Positions 8,013-16,651 of a DNA stretch of 64,000 bases are shown here, one piece after another. The stretch spans positions 33,904-97,903 of the forward strand of contig NZ_BMPB01000018.1 of NCBI RefSeq assembly GCF_014647375.1. Direction: 5' to 3'. The stretch comes from Parabacteroides faecis. Lineage in GTDB: Bacteria > Bacteroidota > Bacteroidia > Bacteroidales > Tannerellaceae. The translations under genes were made by a program, and so were the position numbers. How positions within the stretch are numbered: the first letter of the stretch is position 1; the number at the start of each line of letters is the position of its first letter. Below the pieces are notes generated by a model. It did no database searches. It was not told the DNA's origin and saw only the letters and a program-made list of their open reading frames with translations.

Positions 8013-9200
8013 ATGAAACAGACTGAAGAGTTCCGGAAATTTGTAAAAGAGCATGCAGGGGATGATCTGACTCGTCTCTTGTTGAGTGCTTCCCGCTATC
8101 CCTCGATCGATGTTCCTTTTGCGGCAGACCAGATTGCTGCCCGCCGCCAGATCAGGGAGAAGTTGCCTTCATGGTATGCCAACGATGCCTTGTTGTTTCC
8201 TTCGAAGATATCCGCCGAACAGTGTTCGTCCGAGCAGACGGCTTTGTATAAACAACGGTTGGTTGCTGAAAGCGATACCTTATGCGATCTGACCGGCGGT
8301 TTGGGAATCGACAGTTATTATTTCTCCCGAAAAGCCCGCCAGATCACCTATATAGAACGTTTCCCTGCCTACTGTGATGCGGCTCGCAATAATTTTTCCG
8401 CCCTTGGGGTTGATAATATCACTGTTGTGGAAGGCGACAGTTCGGAATTGGCTTCCCGTTTACCCCGGGTCGATGCCTTTTATATTGATCCGGCCCGTCG
8501 CGGTGAAGGCAATAAGCGTGTTTATGCCTTGCAGGATTGCGAACCGGATTTACCGGCACTTTTACCCGAACTCTTCCGGCATGCTCCCAAAGTAATAGCG
8601 AAGTTATCCCCCATGGCCGATATTCAGCAAACCCTCGAATTGCTGCCTGGGACGACAGAGGTACATGTCCTGTCCGTAAAGAATGAATGTAAGGAACTTT
8701 TATTTGTTATGGAATGCGAGACTGCTGTTACGTTACCGGTTATCCATTGTATTAATTATGATAGCAGCGGGAGGGAAGAGGCTTTTGCTTTTACATTACA
8801 GGATGAACGTTCCGAGGTTTTACAGTTGGCGGATCAGATCGGTCGTTTCTTTTACGAACCCAATGCTTCTTTACTGAAAGCCGGAGCTTTTAAGAGTGTG
8901 GCTGTCCGTTTTGGATTGGCGAAACTGCATGTAAGCAGCCATCTCTACACCTCGGATACCGTGGTCGAAGACTTTCCCGGCAGATGTTTCGTTGTCGAGG
9001 AGGTCTATCCTTTTTCCGGAAAACTATGTAAAAGTTTATCCAAAGACATCCCTCAGGCGAATATGACTGTCCGCAATTTTCCGTTGTCCGTCGAAGAATT
9101 ACGCAAACGAACAAAGATAACGGATGGGGGAAATGTGTATCTTTTTGCTACGACACTAGCCGATAGCAGCAAAATTTTGGTTAAATGTAGCAAGTTGTAG
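8013..9200 (+). CDS. THUMP-like domain class I SAM-dependent methyltransferase
   Basis: The 395-residue protein has a Rossmann methyltransferase core: motif I DLTGGLGIDSYYFS, an acidic end of strand 2 (YIERFPAYCDAARNN), VVEGDSSEL, and DAFYIDPARRG at the catalytic position. The C-terminal part resembles the THUMP-like domain proteins of Bacteroidetes, so the substrate is probably an RNA, but this is inference. I start at MKQTEEFRKF. The open frame begins at 7953, but that extension overlaps the trp promoter. A TATCTTTG box (8001-8008) lies just upstream, implying an extremely short or absent leader if used. Confidence 0.8.
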   Translation: MKQTEEFRKFVKEHAGDDLTRLLLSASRYPSIDVPFAADQIAARRQIREKLPSWYANDALLFPSKISAEQCSSEQTALYKQRLVAESDTLCDLTGGLGIDSYYFSRKARQITYIERFPAYCDAARNNFSALGVDNITVVEGDSSELASRLPRVDAFYIDPARRGEGNKRVYALQDCEPDLPALLPELFRHAPKVIAKLSPMADIQQTLELLPGTTEVHVLSVKNECKELLFVMECETAVTLPVIHCINYDSSGREEAFAFTLQDERSEVLQLADQIGRFFYEPNASLLKAGAFKSVAVRFGLAKLHVSSHLYTSDTVVEDFPGRCFVVEEVYPFSGKLCKSLSKDIPQANMTVRNFPLSVEELRKRTKITDGGNVYLFATTLADSSKILVKCSKL

Positions 9201-9243
9201 TATCATAAATCTTTTCATTTCTTTTATCTCCGGATTTTATCCC

Positions 9244-9251
9244 TATATTTG
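9244..9251 (+). promoter_or_regulatory. Promoter -7 box for doxX-Gfo/Idh operon
   Basis: TATATTTG matches TAnnTTTG, 23 bp before the DoxX ATG. The only upstream match is an imperfect TTTC at 9218-9221, 22 bp away. Confidence 0.5.
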
Positions 9252-9274
9252 CGAGGTTAAATCAAATACATGAA

Positions 9275-9781
9275 ATGATACAGAAAGATTCTTACACTTC
9301 TGCGCAGCTGACCGCGATGGTTGTCCTGCGATTATTCATTGGCTGGCATTTTGCCTACGAAGGACTGGTGAAGATCCTGAATCCTAAATGGACATCGCTT
9401 CCTTACCTCCTGGATTCCAAAGGTTTTATGTCTGACTTTTTTGCTGGATTGGCTAGTGATCCGGCTATGATGAACATGGTTAATGCGCTGAACGAATGGG
9501 CGCTGCTGTTAATCGGTCTCGGACTGATAACAGGTGCTTTCAGCAAACTCTCTTCTATCGGAGCAATGATATTGCTTGCGTTTTATTACCTTTCCCACCC
9601 TTCTTTTATCGGTGCACAATATATGATGCCGTTTGAAGGTTCGTATCTGTGGATAGACAAGAATCTGGTCGAGATGGCTGCGCTGGCGGTACTGTTGGCT
9701 TTCCCCACCTCTCATATTATCGGGCTGGACCGTTACCTGAAAAAGGCGATCCCCTTATTGTCTAAACTCAAATTAATGTAA
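9275..9781 (+). CDS. DoxX family integral membrane protein
   Basis: The 168-residue protein has about four hydrophobic segments: MVVLRLFIGWHFAYEGLVK near the N-terminus, ALLLIGLGLITGAF, ILLAFYYLS and MAALAVLLAFPTSHIIG. The RLxxGWxFxYEGLxK pattern is typical of DoxX/quinol-oxidase-subunit-like proteins of Bacteroidetes. The biochemical role in this lineage is not established. It is 4 bp upstream of the Gfo/Idh/MocA gene and clearly co-transcribed, which suggests joint function at the membrane. Confidence 0.8.
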   Translation: MIQKDSYTSAQLTAMVVLRLFIGWHFAYEGLVKILNPKWTSLPYLLDSKGFMSDFFAGLASDPAMMNMVNALNEWALLLIGLGLITGAFSKLSSIGAMILLAFYYLSHPSFIGAQYMMPFEGSYLWIDKNLVEMAALAVLLAFPTSHIIGLDRYLKKAIPLLSKLKLM

Positions 9782-9785
9782 TATC

Positions 9786-11435
9786 ATGGCAACAGAGAAC
9801 AATAACAATACTCCGAAAGATAATAAAGGGCCTGAATCGGAAGGCCGTCGTAATGCCCTGAAAACATTGGCAACCATCCCTGTGCTGGGGGCGTTGGGTT
9901 ATGGCGTCTACAGGAAACAGAAACACGATAAGGAAGCGAAGAGCCTGGGTAGCGCTTTCCGTTTCGATCAGGAACATCGTATGATTCCCGCCCAGCCGGA
10001 TGGGAAAAAGATACGTATCGGGATGATCGGTTTCGGTATCCGCGGTAAACAGTTGATGCGTGCGGCAGGTTTTGCCGAACCTTCCTGGATCGACGGATTG
10101 ATCGAAGGGGCTAAAAATGATAGTAAAGATAAACGTTACGAGCAGTTCCTGGAACAGGACGACCTGAATATCGAAGTGACCGGCGTATGCGATATCTTCG
10201 ATGTGTATGGCGAAGCGGCTGCACTGACGGCTTCTAATATTCACAGGGAAGGTTCGAACGGCAAGTTCGGTAAACGTCCGACACGTTACAGAACCTATAA
10301 AGAATTGTTGGCGGCAGACGATATCGATGCCGTGATCATTGCTACTCCCGACCATTGGCACAGTACGATGGCGATGGAAGCAGCCAAAGCCGGTAAGCAT
10401 GTCTATGTAGAGAAACCGCTTTCATGGACGGTTCCTGAAACGTATGCGGTTCGTCAGGTGGTGAAGGAGACCGGTATCGTGTTCCAGTTAGGCCATCAGG
10501 GACGACAGACCGACAGTTATATCCGTGCCAAGGAGATCATCGACAAGGGGCTGATCGGTAAAGTTTCGTTGATCGAGGTTTGTACCAACCGTAACGATCC
10601 GAACGGAGCCTGGGTCTATCCGCTGATAGAAGGTGCTTCTCCCGATACGATCGACTGGAAACAGTTCGAGGGACCGGAAGAACGTATCAAGGAATATACC
10701 GACTATATGACATCGAACAACCTGCAGCGGTATATCGGTCCTGATCCCCGCGACAGGTTCAGCCTGGAACGTTTCTTCCGCTGGCGTTGCTGGTGGGATT
10801 ACAGTACGGGACTGAGCGGTGACTTGCTGACACACGAATATGATGCGATCAACCAGATATTCGGTGTAGGTATCCCTCATTCGGCTACCTCTTCCGGTGG
10901 TGTCTATTTCTTCAAGGACGGACGTACCGTGCCGGATGTATTGCAGACCACCTTTGAATTTCCCGACCGCGATATGACGATGTTGTATAGTGCCACGTTG
11001 GCAAGCAACCGTCCGCGTGGAAAAGTGATCATGGGACACGATGCCCAGATGGAATTGTCCAATACGATCACATTAAAGGCTGATCCTGCTTCCGAGATTT
11101 ATAAAGACAAGATCGACAAGGGGATCATCAAACCGAACGAACCGTTCTATACCTATATACCGGGACAAAATTCGGTGGATGCCATTACGTCGCCTACGGA
11201 GTTGTACTTCGCTCAACGCGGTCTGCTTTATACATATGTAAGCGGTAAGCGTTACGACACGACTCACCTCCATATCCGCGAATGGCTGGAATGTATCCGC
11301 CAGGGAAAACAACCCAGCTGTAACATCGATGCTGCATTCCAGGAAGCCATGACTGCCCACATGGGTACACATGCTTATCTGGAAGGACGTACGATGTACT
11401 GGGATAAGGAAAAAGAAGAGATCGTGAAAGGGTAA
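9786..11435 (+). CDS. Gfo/Idh/MocA family oxidoreductase, probably exported
   Basis: The 549-residue protein has an N-terminal NAD(P)-binding Rossmann domain (RIGMIGFGIRGKQLM near residue 80), the family motif HVYVEKPLSWTVPE, IIATPDHWHSTMA, and a C-terminal substrate domain with RWRCWWDYSTGLSGDLLTHEYD. Upstream of the dinucleotide fold is RRNALKTLATIPVLGALGYG, which resembles a twin-arginine export signal. Such exported members act on sugars or sugar derivatives; the substrate is unknown. The neighbour DoxX gene is in the same operon. A strong terminator follows. Confidence 0.87.
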   Translation: MATENNNNTPKDNKGPESEGRRNALKTLATIPVLGALGYGVYRKQKHDKEAKSLGSAFRFDQEHRMIPAQPDGKKIRIGMIGFGIRGKQLMRAAGFAEPSWIDGLIEGAKNDSKDKRYEQFLEQDDLNIEVTGVCDIFDVYGEAAALTASNIHREGSNGKFGKRPTRYRTYKELLAADDIDAVIIATPDHWHSTMAMEAAKAGKHVYVEKPLSWTVPETYAVRQVVKETGIVFQLGHQGRQTDSYIRAKEIIDKGLIGKVSLIEVCTNRNDPNGAWVYPLIEGASPDTIDWKQFEGPEERIKEYTDYMTSNNLQRYIGPDPRDRFSLERFFRWRCWWDYSTGLSGDLLTHEYDAINQIFGVGIPHSATSSGGVYFFKDGRTVPDVLQTTFEFPDRDMTMLYSATLASNRPRGKVIMGHDAQMELSNTITLKADPASEIYKDKIDKGIIKPNEPFYTYIPGQNSVDAITSPTELYFAQRGLLYTYVSGKRYDTTHLHIREWLECIRQGKQPSCNIDAAFQEAMTAHMGTHAYLEGRTMYWDKEKEEIVKG

Positions 11436-11456
11436 TCTGATAAAAACAGATAAAAT

Positions 11457-11494
11457 AAAAAGGGCAGCGTCTTTTATATGACACTGCCCTTTTT
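11457..11494 (+). terminator. Hairpin terminator after Gfo/Idh gene
   Basis: AAAAGGGCAG / CTGCCCTTTT arms around a 17-nt loop are followed by a T-rich tail. It lies between two convergent genes, so it may act on both strands. Confidence 0.8.
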
Positions 11495-11523
11495 ATTTTT
11501 TTATAGACGACCGGAAGTTGTCT

Positions 11524-12435
11524 TTAACGGATCAGCGTCCTGCGTAAACTACGCAAGGTTTTTTGTATTGTTTTGGAGAGGATGATCATCGTTACGGCGA
11601 TGATAATAAGCAGAATACCGGTAGCCAGATTGAATGTGAACGGCTCGCCGAACACCAGCACGCCGACGAAAACGGCGGTGACGGGCTCCATTGCCCCCAG
11701 TACGGCTGTGAGTGTCCCACCGATATTATGGACGGCGAGTACGAGTGTGATATTGGAGATGACGGTCGGGACAACGGCCAGCAATATCAGGTTGACGACC
11801 GACACGGCGTCGGGGATGGGCTGGATGCCTTCGTTGGTACTTGCTTTAACGGCAAACAGGAGGGTGCTGACAATGAATACATAGAATGTCAGTTTCCTCC
11901 CTGTCATATTGTGTACTCTCGATTTATTGACCGTAGTGATATAAAGGGCGTAACCGACAGCCGACAGCAGTACGATAAAGACCCCCAATGCGCTGAGCTT
12001 CATTTCCCCCTCGTTGATAGACAGGCGTGCGACCCCGCAGATCGCTAGGCAGATCGCCAGCAGCGTGACCCACGATGTCTTTTCGCGGAAAAACACCAGC
12101 ATGACAAGGGTGACGAATATCGGATAGGTGAAATGTAATGTTGTGGCTATCCCTGCCGACATGAAATTATATCCCCAGAAAAGGAACATGGCGGATGCCG
12201 TGTAAAAGAAGCCGAGCAGGATCAGTACGGGAATATCTCTTTTATCGATGCGCATGGATTCTTTTTTCACTGCCATAATACCGATAAGGGCTATCGACGC
12301 AAAAAGAAAACGATAGAACAGGATCGAATCGAACTGCATCCCCTTTGCCATAAGCGGCAAAGTAAATAATGGTATCAAACCGAATGTTGCCGAAGTGGCA
12401 ATGCCGTATACGAATCCTTTCAAATTATTGTTCAT
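11524..12435 (-). CDS. EamA/DMT-superfamily transporter
   Basis: The 303-residue protein starts at MNNNLKGFVYGIATSATFG and has about ten hydrophobic helices arranged as two EamA repeats. The second repeat shows AVLGAMEPVTAVFVGVLVFGEPFT, the usual C-terminal signature. The likely role is export of a small metabolite; the substrate is unknown. A 22-codon upstream extension is rejected because it covers the promoter region, where a TATGTTTG box (12462-12469, minus strand) lies 27 bp before the ATG. It is transcribed separately from the upstream DJ-1 gene, which ends at a terminator. Confidence 0.88.
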   Translation of the reverse strand: MNNNLKGFVYGIATSATFGLIPLFTLPLMAKGMQFDSILFYRFLFASIALIGIMAVKKESMRIDKRDIPVLILLGFFYTASAMFLFWGYNFMSAGIATTLHFTYPIFVTLVMLVFFREKTSWVTLLAICLAICGVARLSINEGEMKLSALGVFIVLLSAVGYALYITTVNKSRVHNMTGRKLTFYVFIVSTLLFAVKASTNEGIQPIPDAVSVVNLILLAVVPTVISNITLVLAVHNIGGTLTAVLGAMEPVTAVFVGVLVFGEPFTFNLATGILLIIIAVTMIILSKTIQKTLRSLRRTLIR

Positions 12436-12470
12436 CTTTTTACCTTTTGCTAAAACGGCTGCAAACATAC

Positions 12471-12505
12471 AAAAAAGCCGTGATATGTATAGAAATATCA
12501 CGGCT
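12471..12505 (-). terminator. Terminator after DJ-1 gene
   Basis: AGCCGTGATAT / ATATCACGGCT, an 11-bp stem with a T6 tail on the minus strand, closes the pdxJ-to-DJ-1 operon just before the EamA promoter box. Confidence 0.85.
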
Positions 12506-12526
12506 CTTAAATATTATTTCAGATGA

Positions 12527-13072
12527 TTAAATCAATAGTCCTGCGGCAACCTCTTCGGCTACGGCTTCTCCTTTGAGGGCTGTAACGATAGCCAGGGCAA
12601 AATCCATGACCAGTCCCGGGCCTTTGCCGGTGATGACGTTGTCGGAAACTTCCACGATCTCGCCGGTCGCATTGGCGCCGATCAGCTTCGGTTCGAATCC
12701 GGGGTAGCAGGTAGCGTTACGACCTTTCAACAGGCCCAGTCCACCCAGTACCATCGGAGCTGCACAGATGGCGGCTATGGTGCGGCCTTCACGGTATTGC
12801 TGCAATAAGGCTTCTTTTACCGGTTCCGAGTCGTTCAGGTTGGATGCTCCGGGCATGCCACCGGGCAGTACAAGTGCATCGGCTCCGGCCAGGTCTGCTT
12901 TTCCCAGCGTCGTATCGGCAGTAACCGGAACATTGTGTGCCCCCGTTACAACAGGATTGTCTGTGATGGAAACAGTTGTTACTTCGATACCTCCGCGGCG
13001 CAGGATATCGACTGTGCCCAGGGCTTCCATTTCTTCGAAGCCGTTGGCTAAAAATACAATTGCTTTCTTCAT
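12527..13072 (-). CDS. DJ-1/PfpI (ThiJ-like) family protein
   Basis: The 181-residue flavodoxin-like protein starts at MKKAIVFLANGFEEMEALG. It carries the conserved Glu of GFEEME and the nucleophilic Cys in the elbow AAICAAPMVLGGLG, the hallmarks of the DJ-1/ThiJ family. Members act in glyoxal/protein repair or stress defence; the specific activity here is unknown. The start is chosen from family alignment, since the open frame upstream enters tonB. The spacing of 10 bp to tonB puts it at the end of the exbBD-tonB transcript. Confidence 0.87.
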   Translation of the reverse strand: MKKAIVFLANGFEEMEALGTVDILRRGGIEVTTVSITDNPVVTGAHNVPVTADTTLGKADLAGADALVLPGGMPGASNLNDSEPVKEALLQQYREGRTIAAICAAPMVLGGLGLLKGRNATCYPGFEPKLIGANATGEIVEVSDNVITGKGPGLVMDFALAIVTALKGEAVAEEVAAGLLI

Positions 13073-13082
13073 ATTACTTCCT

Positions 13083-13919
13083 TTATTTAAGTTTATATAC
13101 ATAGGTGATCGTACCGCTCTGGTTGTTCGCTCCGCTGATGCTATTGAACTTCGCACGTTTGGCGGCATCCAGGGCACTCTTACGCATGGAAGCGTTGTCG
13201 ATGTTGGTACCTCTTCCTATTTCTGCAAATATCACATTCCCTTTCGGGTCTACCGTAATGTTGATCACGATCTTTCCTTCTTCCTGGATCGTGTAAGCGG
13301 GACGGGGCAAGCCTCCGGCTCCGATAGAACGACCGTTCAGGTTGAATGAACCGTAACCGCCTACGCCTTCGTTGGCTCCGTGGTCGGAGTTGCCGAACGG
13401 ACTTCCCTGGTTACCTGTACCGCTTTCTGCATCGCCCTGGCTGTTCCCTTCAGCGCCGCCGATGCCGAATGCTCCGGCTACACGGTTGCTGATGGCCTGC
13501 TCTTTCTTGCGACGTTCTTCTTCCAGGCGTTTCTTTTCGGCCTCTTCCCGTTTGCGGCGATCTTCTTCCTCTTTCCGTTTACGCTCTTCTTCTTTCTTGC
13601 GTTGCTCTTCTTTTTTCTTAGCGTCTGCTATGGCAACACTTTCTTCGATGTCCTGCGTGATCACTTCCTCTTTCGGTGTTTCTACCGGCGGAGTGGGTGG
13701 AGGTGGAGGAGTGGTCGTCTCCTGGGGCAGTTCCTGTCCGGTGTATTTCGGTTCGAAGGTACCGGCGGCGGAGTTTACATTCCCGAAGTTGACAAGGACA
13801 CCCCCGTCTTCTTCTGGAATTTCTGTACGTAGTACCGTGAACAACAGGATCAGGAAGATCGCCAGGTGGAATGCGACCGAACCGGTTATACTGTATATGT
13901 CATCTTTGTTGAATTTCAT
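13083..13919 (-). CDS. tonB: TonB-like energy transducer
   Basis: The 278-residue protein has the TonB layout. A single N-terminal membrane anchor (SITGSVAFHLAIFLILLFTVL) is followed by a periplasmic proline-rich piece (TTPPPPPTPP). Then comes a long charged helical stretch rich in K, E and R (about residues 95-145), a Gly/Ser/Asn-rich linker, and a C-terminal domain starting near residue 205 (GGLPRPAYTIQEEGKIVINITVDPKGNV) that ends in a YVYKLK strand. It transmits proton-motive energy from ExbB/ExbD to outer-membrane TonB-dependent receptors. The charged stretch is closer to TolA in style, but the exbBD context and C-terminal domain favour TonB. Confidence 0.87.
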   Translation of the reverse strand: MKFNKDDIYSITGSVAFHLAIFLILLFTVLRTEIPEEDGGVLVNFGNVNSAAGTFEPKYTGQELPQETTTPPPPPTPPVETPKEEVITQDIEESVAIADAKKKEEQRKKEEERKRKEEEDRRKREEAEKKRLEEERRKKEQAISNRVAGAFGIGGAEGNSQGDAESGTGNQGSPFGNSDHGANEGVGGYGSFNLNGRSIGAGGLPRPAYTIQEEGKIVINITVDPKGNVIFAEIGRGTNIDNASMRKSALDAAKRAKFNSISGANNQSGTITYVYKLK

Positions 13920-13924
13920 ATCTG

Positions 13925-14335
13925 TTATTTCTGCGCACGGGTGGCAAGCACCATCTTGAATTTATTTTCGTTCGCTATGTTCAGGATCTTTACGATTTCT
14001 TTATAAGGAACTGTCTCGTCTGCATAAAGGGCGACGAACATTTCGGGCTCTTTTGCGTAACTGTCTTGCAGGAACGGGGTGATCTCGTCGAACGTGACCT
14101 GCGTTTCCCGCTGGTTACCGAATGCTACGTAGTAATTCAGGTTGGCATCGATGGTAACCCGCGTGAGCGGTTTGGCTGCCGTCTGCTTCTTCGCCTGCGG
14201 CAATGTTACCTTGATGGCATTCGGAATGACTACCGTAGAGGTGACCATAAAGAAGATCAACAGCAGGAATATGACGTCGGTCATGGATGCCATGCTGAAG
14301 GCTTCGTTTACTTTTGTTCTTCGTTTTAGTGCCAT
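13925..14335 (-). CDS. exbD: Biopolymer transport protein ExbD
   Basis: The 136-residue protein has one N-terminal membrane helix (MASMTDVIFLLLIFFMVTST) containing the functionally essential Asp of the ExbD/TolR helix, followed by a periplasmic domain. It forms the proton-channel motor with ExbB. It is 8 bp downstream of exbB and 5 bp upstream of tonB in a tight operon. Confidence 0.93.
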   Translation of the reverse strand: MALKRRTKVNEAFSMASMTDVIFLLLIFFMVTSTVVIPNAIKVTLPQAKKQTAAKPLTRVTIDANLNYYVAFGNQRETQVTFDEITPFLQDSYAKEPEMFVALYADETVPYKEIVKILNIANENKFKMVLATRAQK

Positions 14336-14343
14336 TCGCTTTG

Positions 14344-15054
14344 TTAATTAGCCGGTTCGTTCAATAAATCCATAAATTCCATGGTGCGGGCTTCCATCTT
14401 GTTCACCACGTTGTCGACCTGAGAAACCAGGTAGTTGTAAGCGAACAGGGTGATGATACCGACTACCAGACCACCGACGGTTGTTACAAGTGCTTCATAA
14501 ATACCTCCTGACAGTAAGGAAACGTCTACGTTCGTTCCGGCATTCGCCATATCGAAGAAGGCACGTACCATACCGGTTACCGTTCCGAGGAAACCCAACA
14601 TAGGAGCTCCGGCAGCTGTCGTAGCGATCAGCGGGAAGCCTTTTTCGAGTTTCGCAATTTCCAGGTTACCCACGTTTTCGATAGCAACGAGTACATCGTT
14701 CATCGGGCGGCCCAGGCGGGTGATACCCTTTTCGATCATACGGGCGGAAGGGGTGTTGGTGCTGCGGCACAGATTCAGTGCCGAATCGACTTTCCCTTCG
14801 TGGATATAGTCTTTGATACGGTTCATGAAATTCTGATCTTCTTTACCCGCACGGCGGATAACTAATAAACGCTGGATAAAGATGTAACCTGCCATTAAGG
14901 ATAACAGCAATAGTACAATCATGATCCACCCTCCTTTGAACGCAAGGTCTATTACATTGATCTCTGCTTCAGTGGGGACTGTTACTGCCGTCAGATCCGG
15001 CATCTGCTCTGCTGTCTGTGCCCCTACTGCTTGTAGGGAAAGTAAAATGCTCAT
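14344..15054 (-). CDS. exbB: MotA/TolQ/ExbB proton channel protein
   Basis: The 236-residue protein has three membrane segments: one near residues 40-60 (GGWIMIVLLLLSLMAGYIF) and two around residues 135-215, including the family block GFPLIATTAAGAPMLGFLGTVTGM and GIYEALVTTVGGLVVGIITLFAYN. It is the cytoplasmic-membrane motor subunit powering TonB. The N-terminus (LLSLQAVGAQTAEQ) looks like a cleavable signal peptide, as in several Bacteroidetes ExbB proteins. It lies 36 bp after pdxJ. Confidence 0.93.
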   Translation of the reverse strand: MSILLSLQAVGAQTAEQMPDLTAVTVPTEAEINVIDLAFKGGWIMIVLLLLSLMAGYIFIQRLLVIRRAGKEDQNFMNRIKDYIHEGKVDSALNLCRSTNTPSARMIEKGITRLGRPMNDVLVAIENVGNLEIAKLEKGFPLIATTAAGAPMLGFLGTVTGMVRAFFDMANAGTNVDVSLLSGGIYEALVTTVGGLVVGIITLFAYNYLVSQVDNVVNKMEARTMEFMDLLNEPAN

Positions 15055-15090
15055 AGATTTGTATACTTATTCGTTAATATTAGTTCGTTA

Positions 15091-15807
15091 TTATTGTTGC
15101 AAGCATGCTTTGTATAATGAAATGGTTTCCTGTAATCCGTGATACAACGCATCGCAGATCAGGGCATGGCCGATGGATACTTCTTCCAGCCAAGGTATGT
15201 TCTGACTGAACCAGGCCAGATTTTCCAGGCTCAGGTCATGGCCTGCATTGACTCCCATTCCCAGATTCTTTGCCAGTTGTGCGGCAGCAACGAAAGGAGC
15301 GACGGCTTCTTCCTTGTTCACCGGGTAATTGGTTGCATAAGGCTCTGTATACAGCTCGATGCGGTCGGTGCCTGTTTTTGCCGCCAGTTCGATGTTGGCC
15401 AGGTCGGTTCCTACGAAGATAGAGGTGCGGATTCCCTGTGCGGTGAACGTATCGACCAGTTCACTCAGCAGGTCGAAGTTTGCCTTTACATCCCAGCCGG
15501 CATTGGAGGTGACGGCATCGGGTGCATCCGGAACCAGTGTTACCTGTGTCGGCTTCACCTTTAATACCAGGTCTATAAAATTGTTACAGGGATACCCTTC
15601 AATGTTAAATTCTGTCCTGATAAGAGGTTTCAACGCGTACACGTCACTGTATTTGATATGTCGTTCGTCCGGACGTGGATGGACCGTAATTCCTTGTGCA
15701 CCGAAATTTTCGCAATCCTGAGCTACTTTTAAAATGTCAGGCATGTTACCTCCGCGTGCGTTACGGATGGTTGCAACCTTGTTAATGTTTACACTTAAAT
15801 TTGTCAT
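15091..15807 (-). CDS. pdxJ: Pyridoxine 5'-phosphate synthase
   Basis: The 238-residue TIM-barrel enzyme makes pyridoxine 5'-phosphate from deoxyxylulose phosphate and 1-amino-acetone phosphate. The N-terminal [18 protein letters not shown], the [14 protein letters not shown] block, NIEGYP and the C-terminal GVNAGHDLS and EVSIGHALI segments identify it. It heads the transcript pdxJ-exbB-exbD-tonB-DJ-1. A TACTTTTG box (15847-15854, minus strand) lies 40 bp before the ATG, in the region shared with the divergent CBS gene. Confidence 0.95.
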   Translation of the reverse strand: MTNLSVNINKVATIRNARGGNMPDILKVAQDCENFGAQGITVHPRPDERHIKYSDVYALKPLIRTEFNIEGYPCNNFIDLVLKVKPTQVTLVPDAPDAVTSNAGWDVKANFDLLSELVDTFTAQGIRTSIFVGTDLANIELAAKTGTDRIELYTEPYATNYPVNKEEAVAPFVAAAQLAKNLGMGVNAGHDLSLENLAWFSQNIPWLEEVSIGHALICDALYHGLQETISLYKACLQQ

Positions 15808-15892
15808 CGTATATCGTTATATCTTTTTTCTTTCATTACATTTGCACAAAAGTATCGGCAAATTTAGCAGAATTAAGGGAATTAACAGAATA

Positions 15893-16552
15893 ATGTTGGT
15901 GAAAGATTTCATAACGAAGGAACTTCCCGTGTTAAAAAGTTTTGACACAGGGGAATACGCATTAGCATTGATGGATGATTTTAAGTTAAAACATCTGCCT
16001 TTGTTGAGCGAAGGGATATACCGTTGCCTGATCTCGGAAAAGGATCTGATGGCTATGCCTGATCTTGCGGCAACGATTGGCGAGCCGGTTCTGTTTGCTC
16101 CCAGTGTGATGGAGAATACACATATCCATGAGGCGCTTGCACTGATCGCCCGCTATCAGTTGAGCCTGCTGCCGGTGGTCAGTCCGGAGGGTGAATACCG
16201 GGGAGCGATTACGAGAGAGAAACTGATCGATATTCTTTCGGAATTGTGTAATGCCGAGACTTCAGGCAGTGTGTTTGTCCTCGAGGTGATGCCGCAGGAT
16301 TATTCGCTGACGGATATTGCGCGTTTGGTCGAATCGAACAATGCACATGTATTGAATCTGCTTTCGTACACGGATAAAGATACCGGAAGGTTGCATCTTA
16401 TTATTAAGATCGACCTGGAGGATGCTTCGCCGGTGATCCGTAGTTTCGAGCGTTTCAATTATACCGTCCTGTATTATTTTATGGAAAAAGGGATGGTGGA
16501 TGATCTGTTGCAGCAGCGGATGAACGAGTTGTTGCATTATATGAACATTTAA
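15893..16552 (+). CDS. CBS domain protein
   Basis: The 219-residue protein starts at MLVKDFITKELPVL. It contains a CBS pair in residues 1-120 (LKSFDTGEYALALMDDFKLKHLPL and HEALALIARYQLSLLPVVSPEG), followed by an ACT-like C-terminal half (SVFVLEVMPQDYSLTDIARLVE). It probably senses adenosine nucleotides; no catalytic domain is present. The longer frame to 15734 overlaps pdxJ and is rejected. nadK follows after the repeat at 16554-16639. A TACATTTG box lies at 15837-15844. Confidence 0.82.
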   Translation: MLVKDFITKELPVLKSFDTGEYALALMDDFKLKHLPLLSEGIYRCLISEKDLMAMPDLAATIGEPVLFAPSVMENTHIHEALALIARYQLSLLPVVSPEGEYRGAITREKLIDILSELCNAETSGSVFVLEVMPQDYSLTDIARLVESNNAHVLNLLSYTDKDTGRLHLIIKIDLEDASPVIRSFERFNYTVLYYFMEKGMVDDLLQQRMNELLHYMNI

Positions 16553-16553
16553 T

Positions 16554-16639
16554 CAGTTGACAGTTGACAAGTGACAGTTGACAGTTTATTAGAAGAACAA
16601 TATAAAACTGTCAACTGTCAACTGTCAACTGTCAACTTA
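16554..16639. repeat. Long palindromic 7-bp-unit repeat between CBS gene and nadK
   Basis: Left arm 16554-16587 is about four TTGACAG-type units. After a 17-bp AT-rich spacer, the right arm 16605-16638 is four CTGTCAA units. The arms are nearly perfect complements and would form a stem of about 33 bp in DNA or RNA. It is the same family as the element inside trpF (2358-2466), starts 2 bp after the CBS stop and ends 12 bp before the nadK start. Confidence 0.85.
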
Positions 16640-16651
16640 AAAGACTGTTTT

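Noticed and set aside
13372-13959. Long serine-rich open frame opposite tonB
   Set aside because: It is a shadow of the charged and proline-rich tonB coding sequence on the opposite strand and lacks any family signal.
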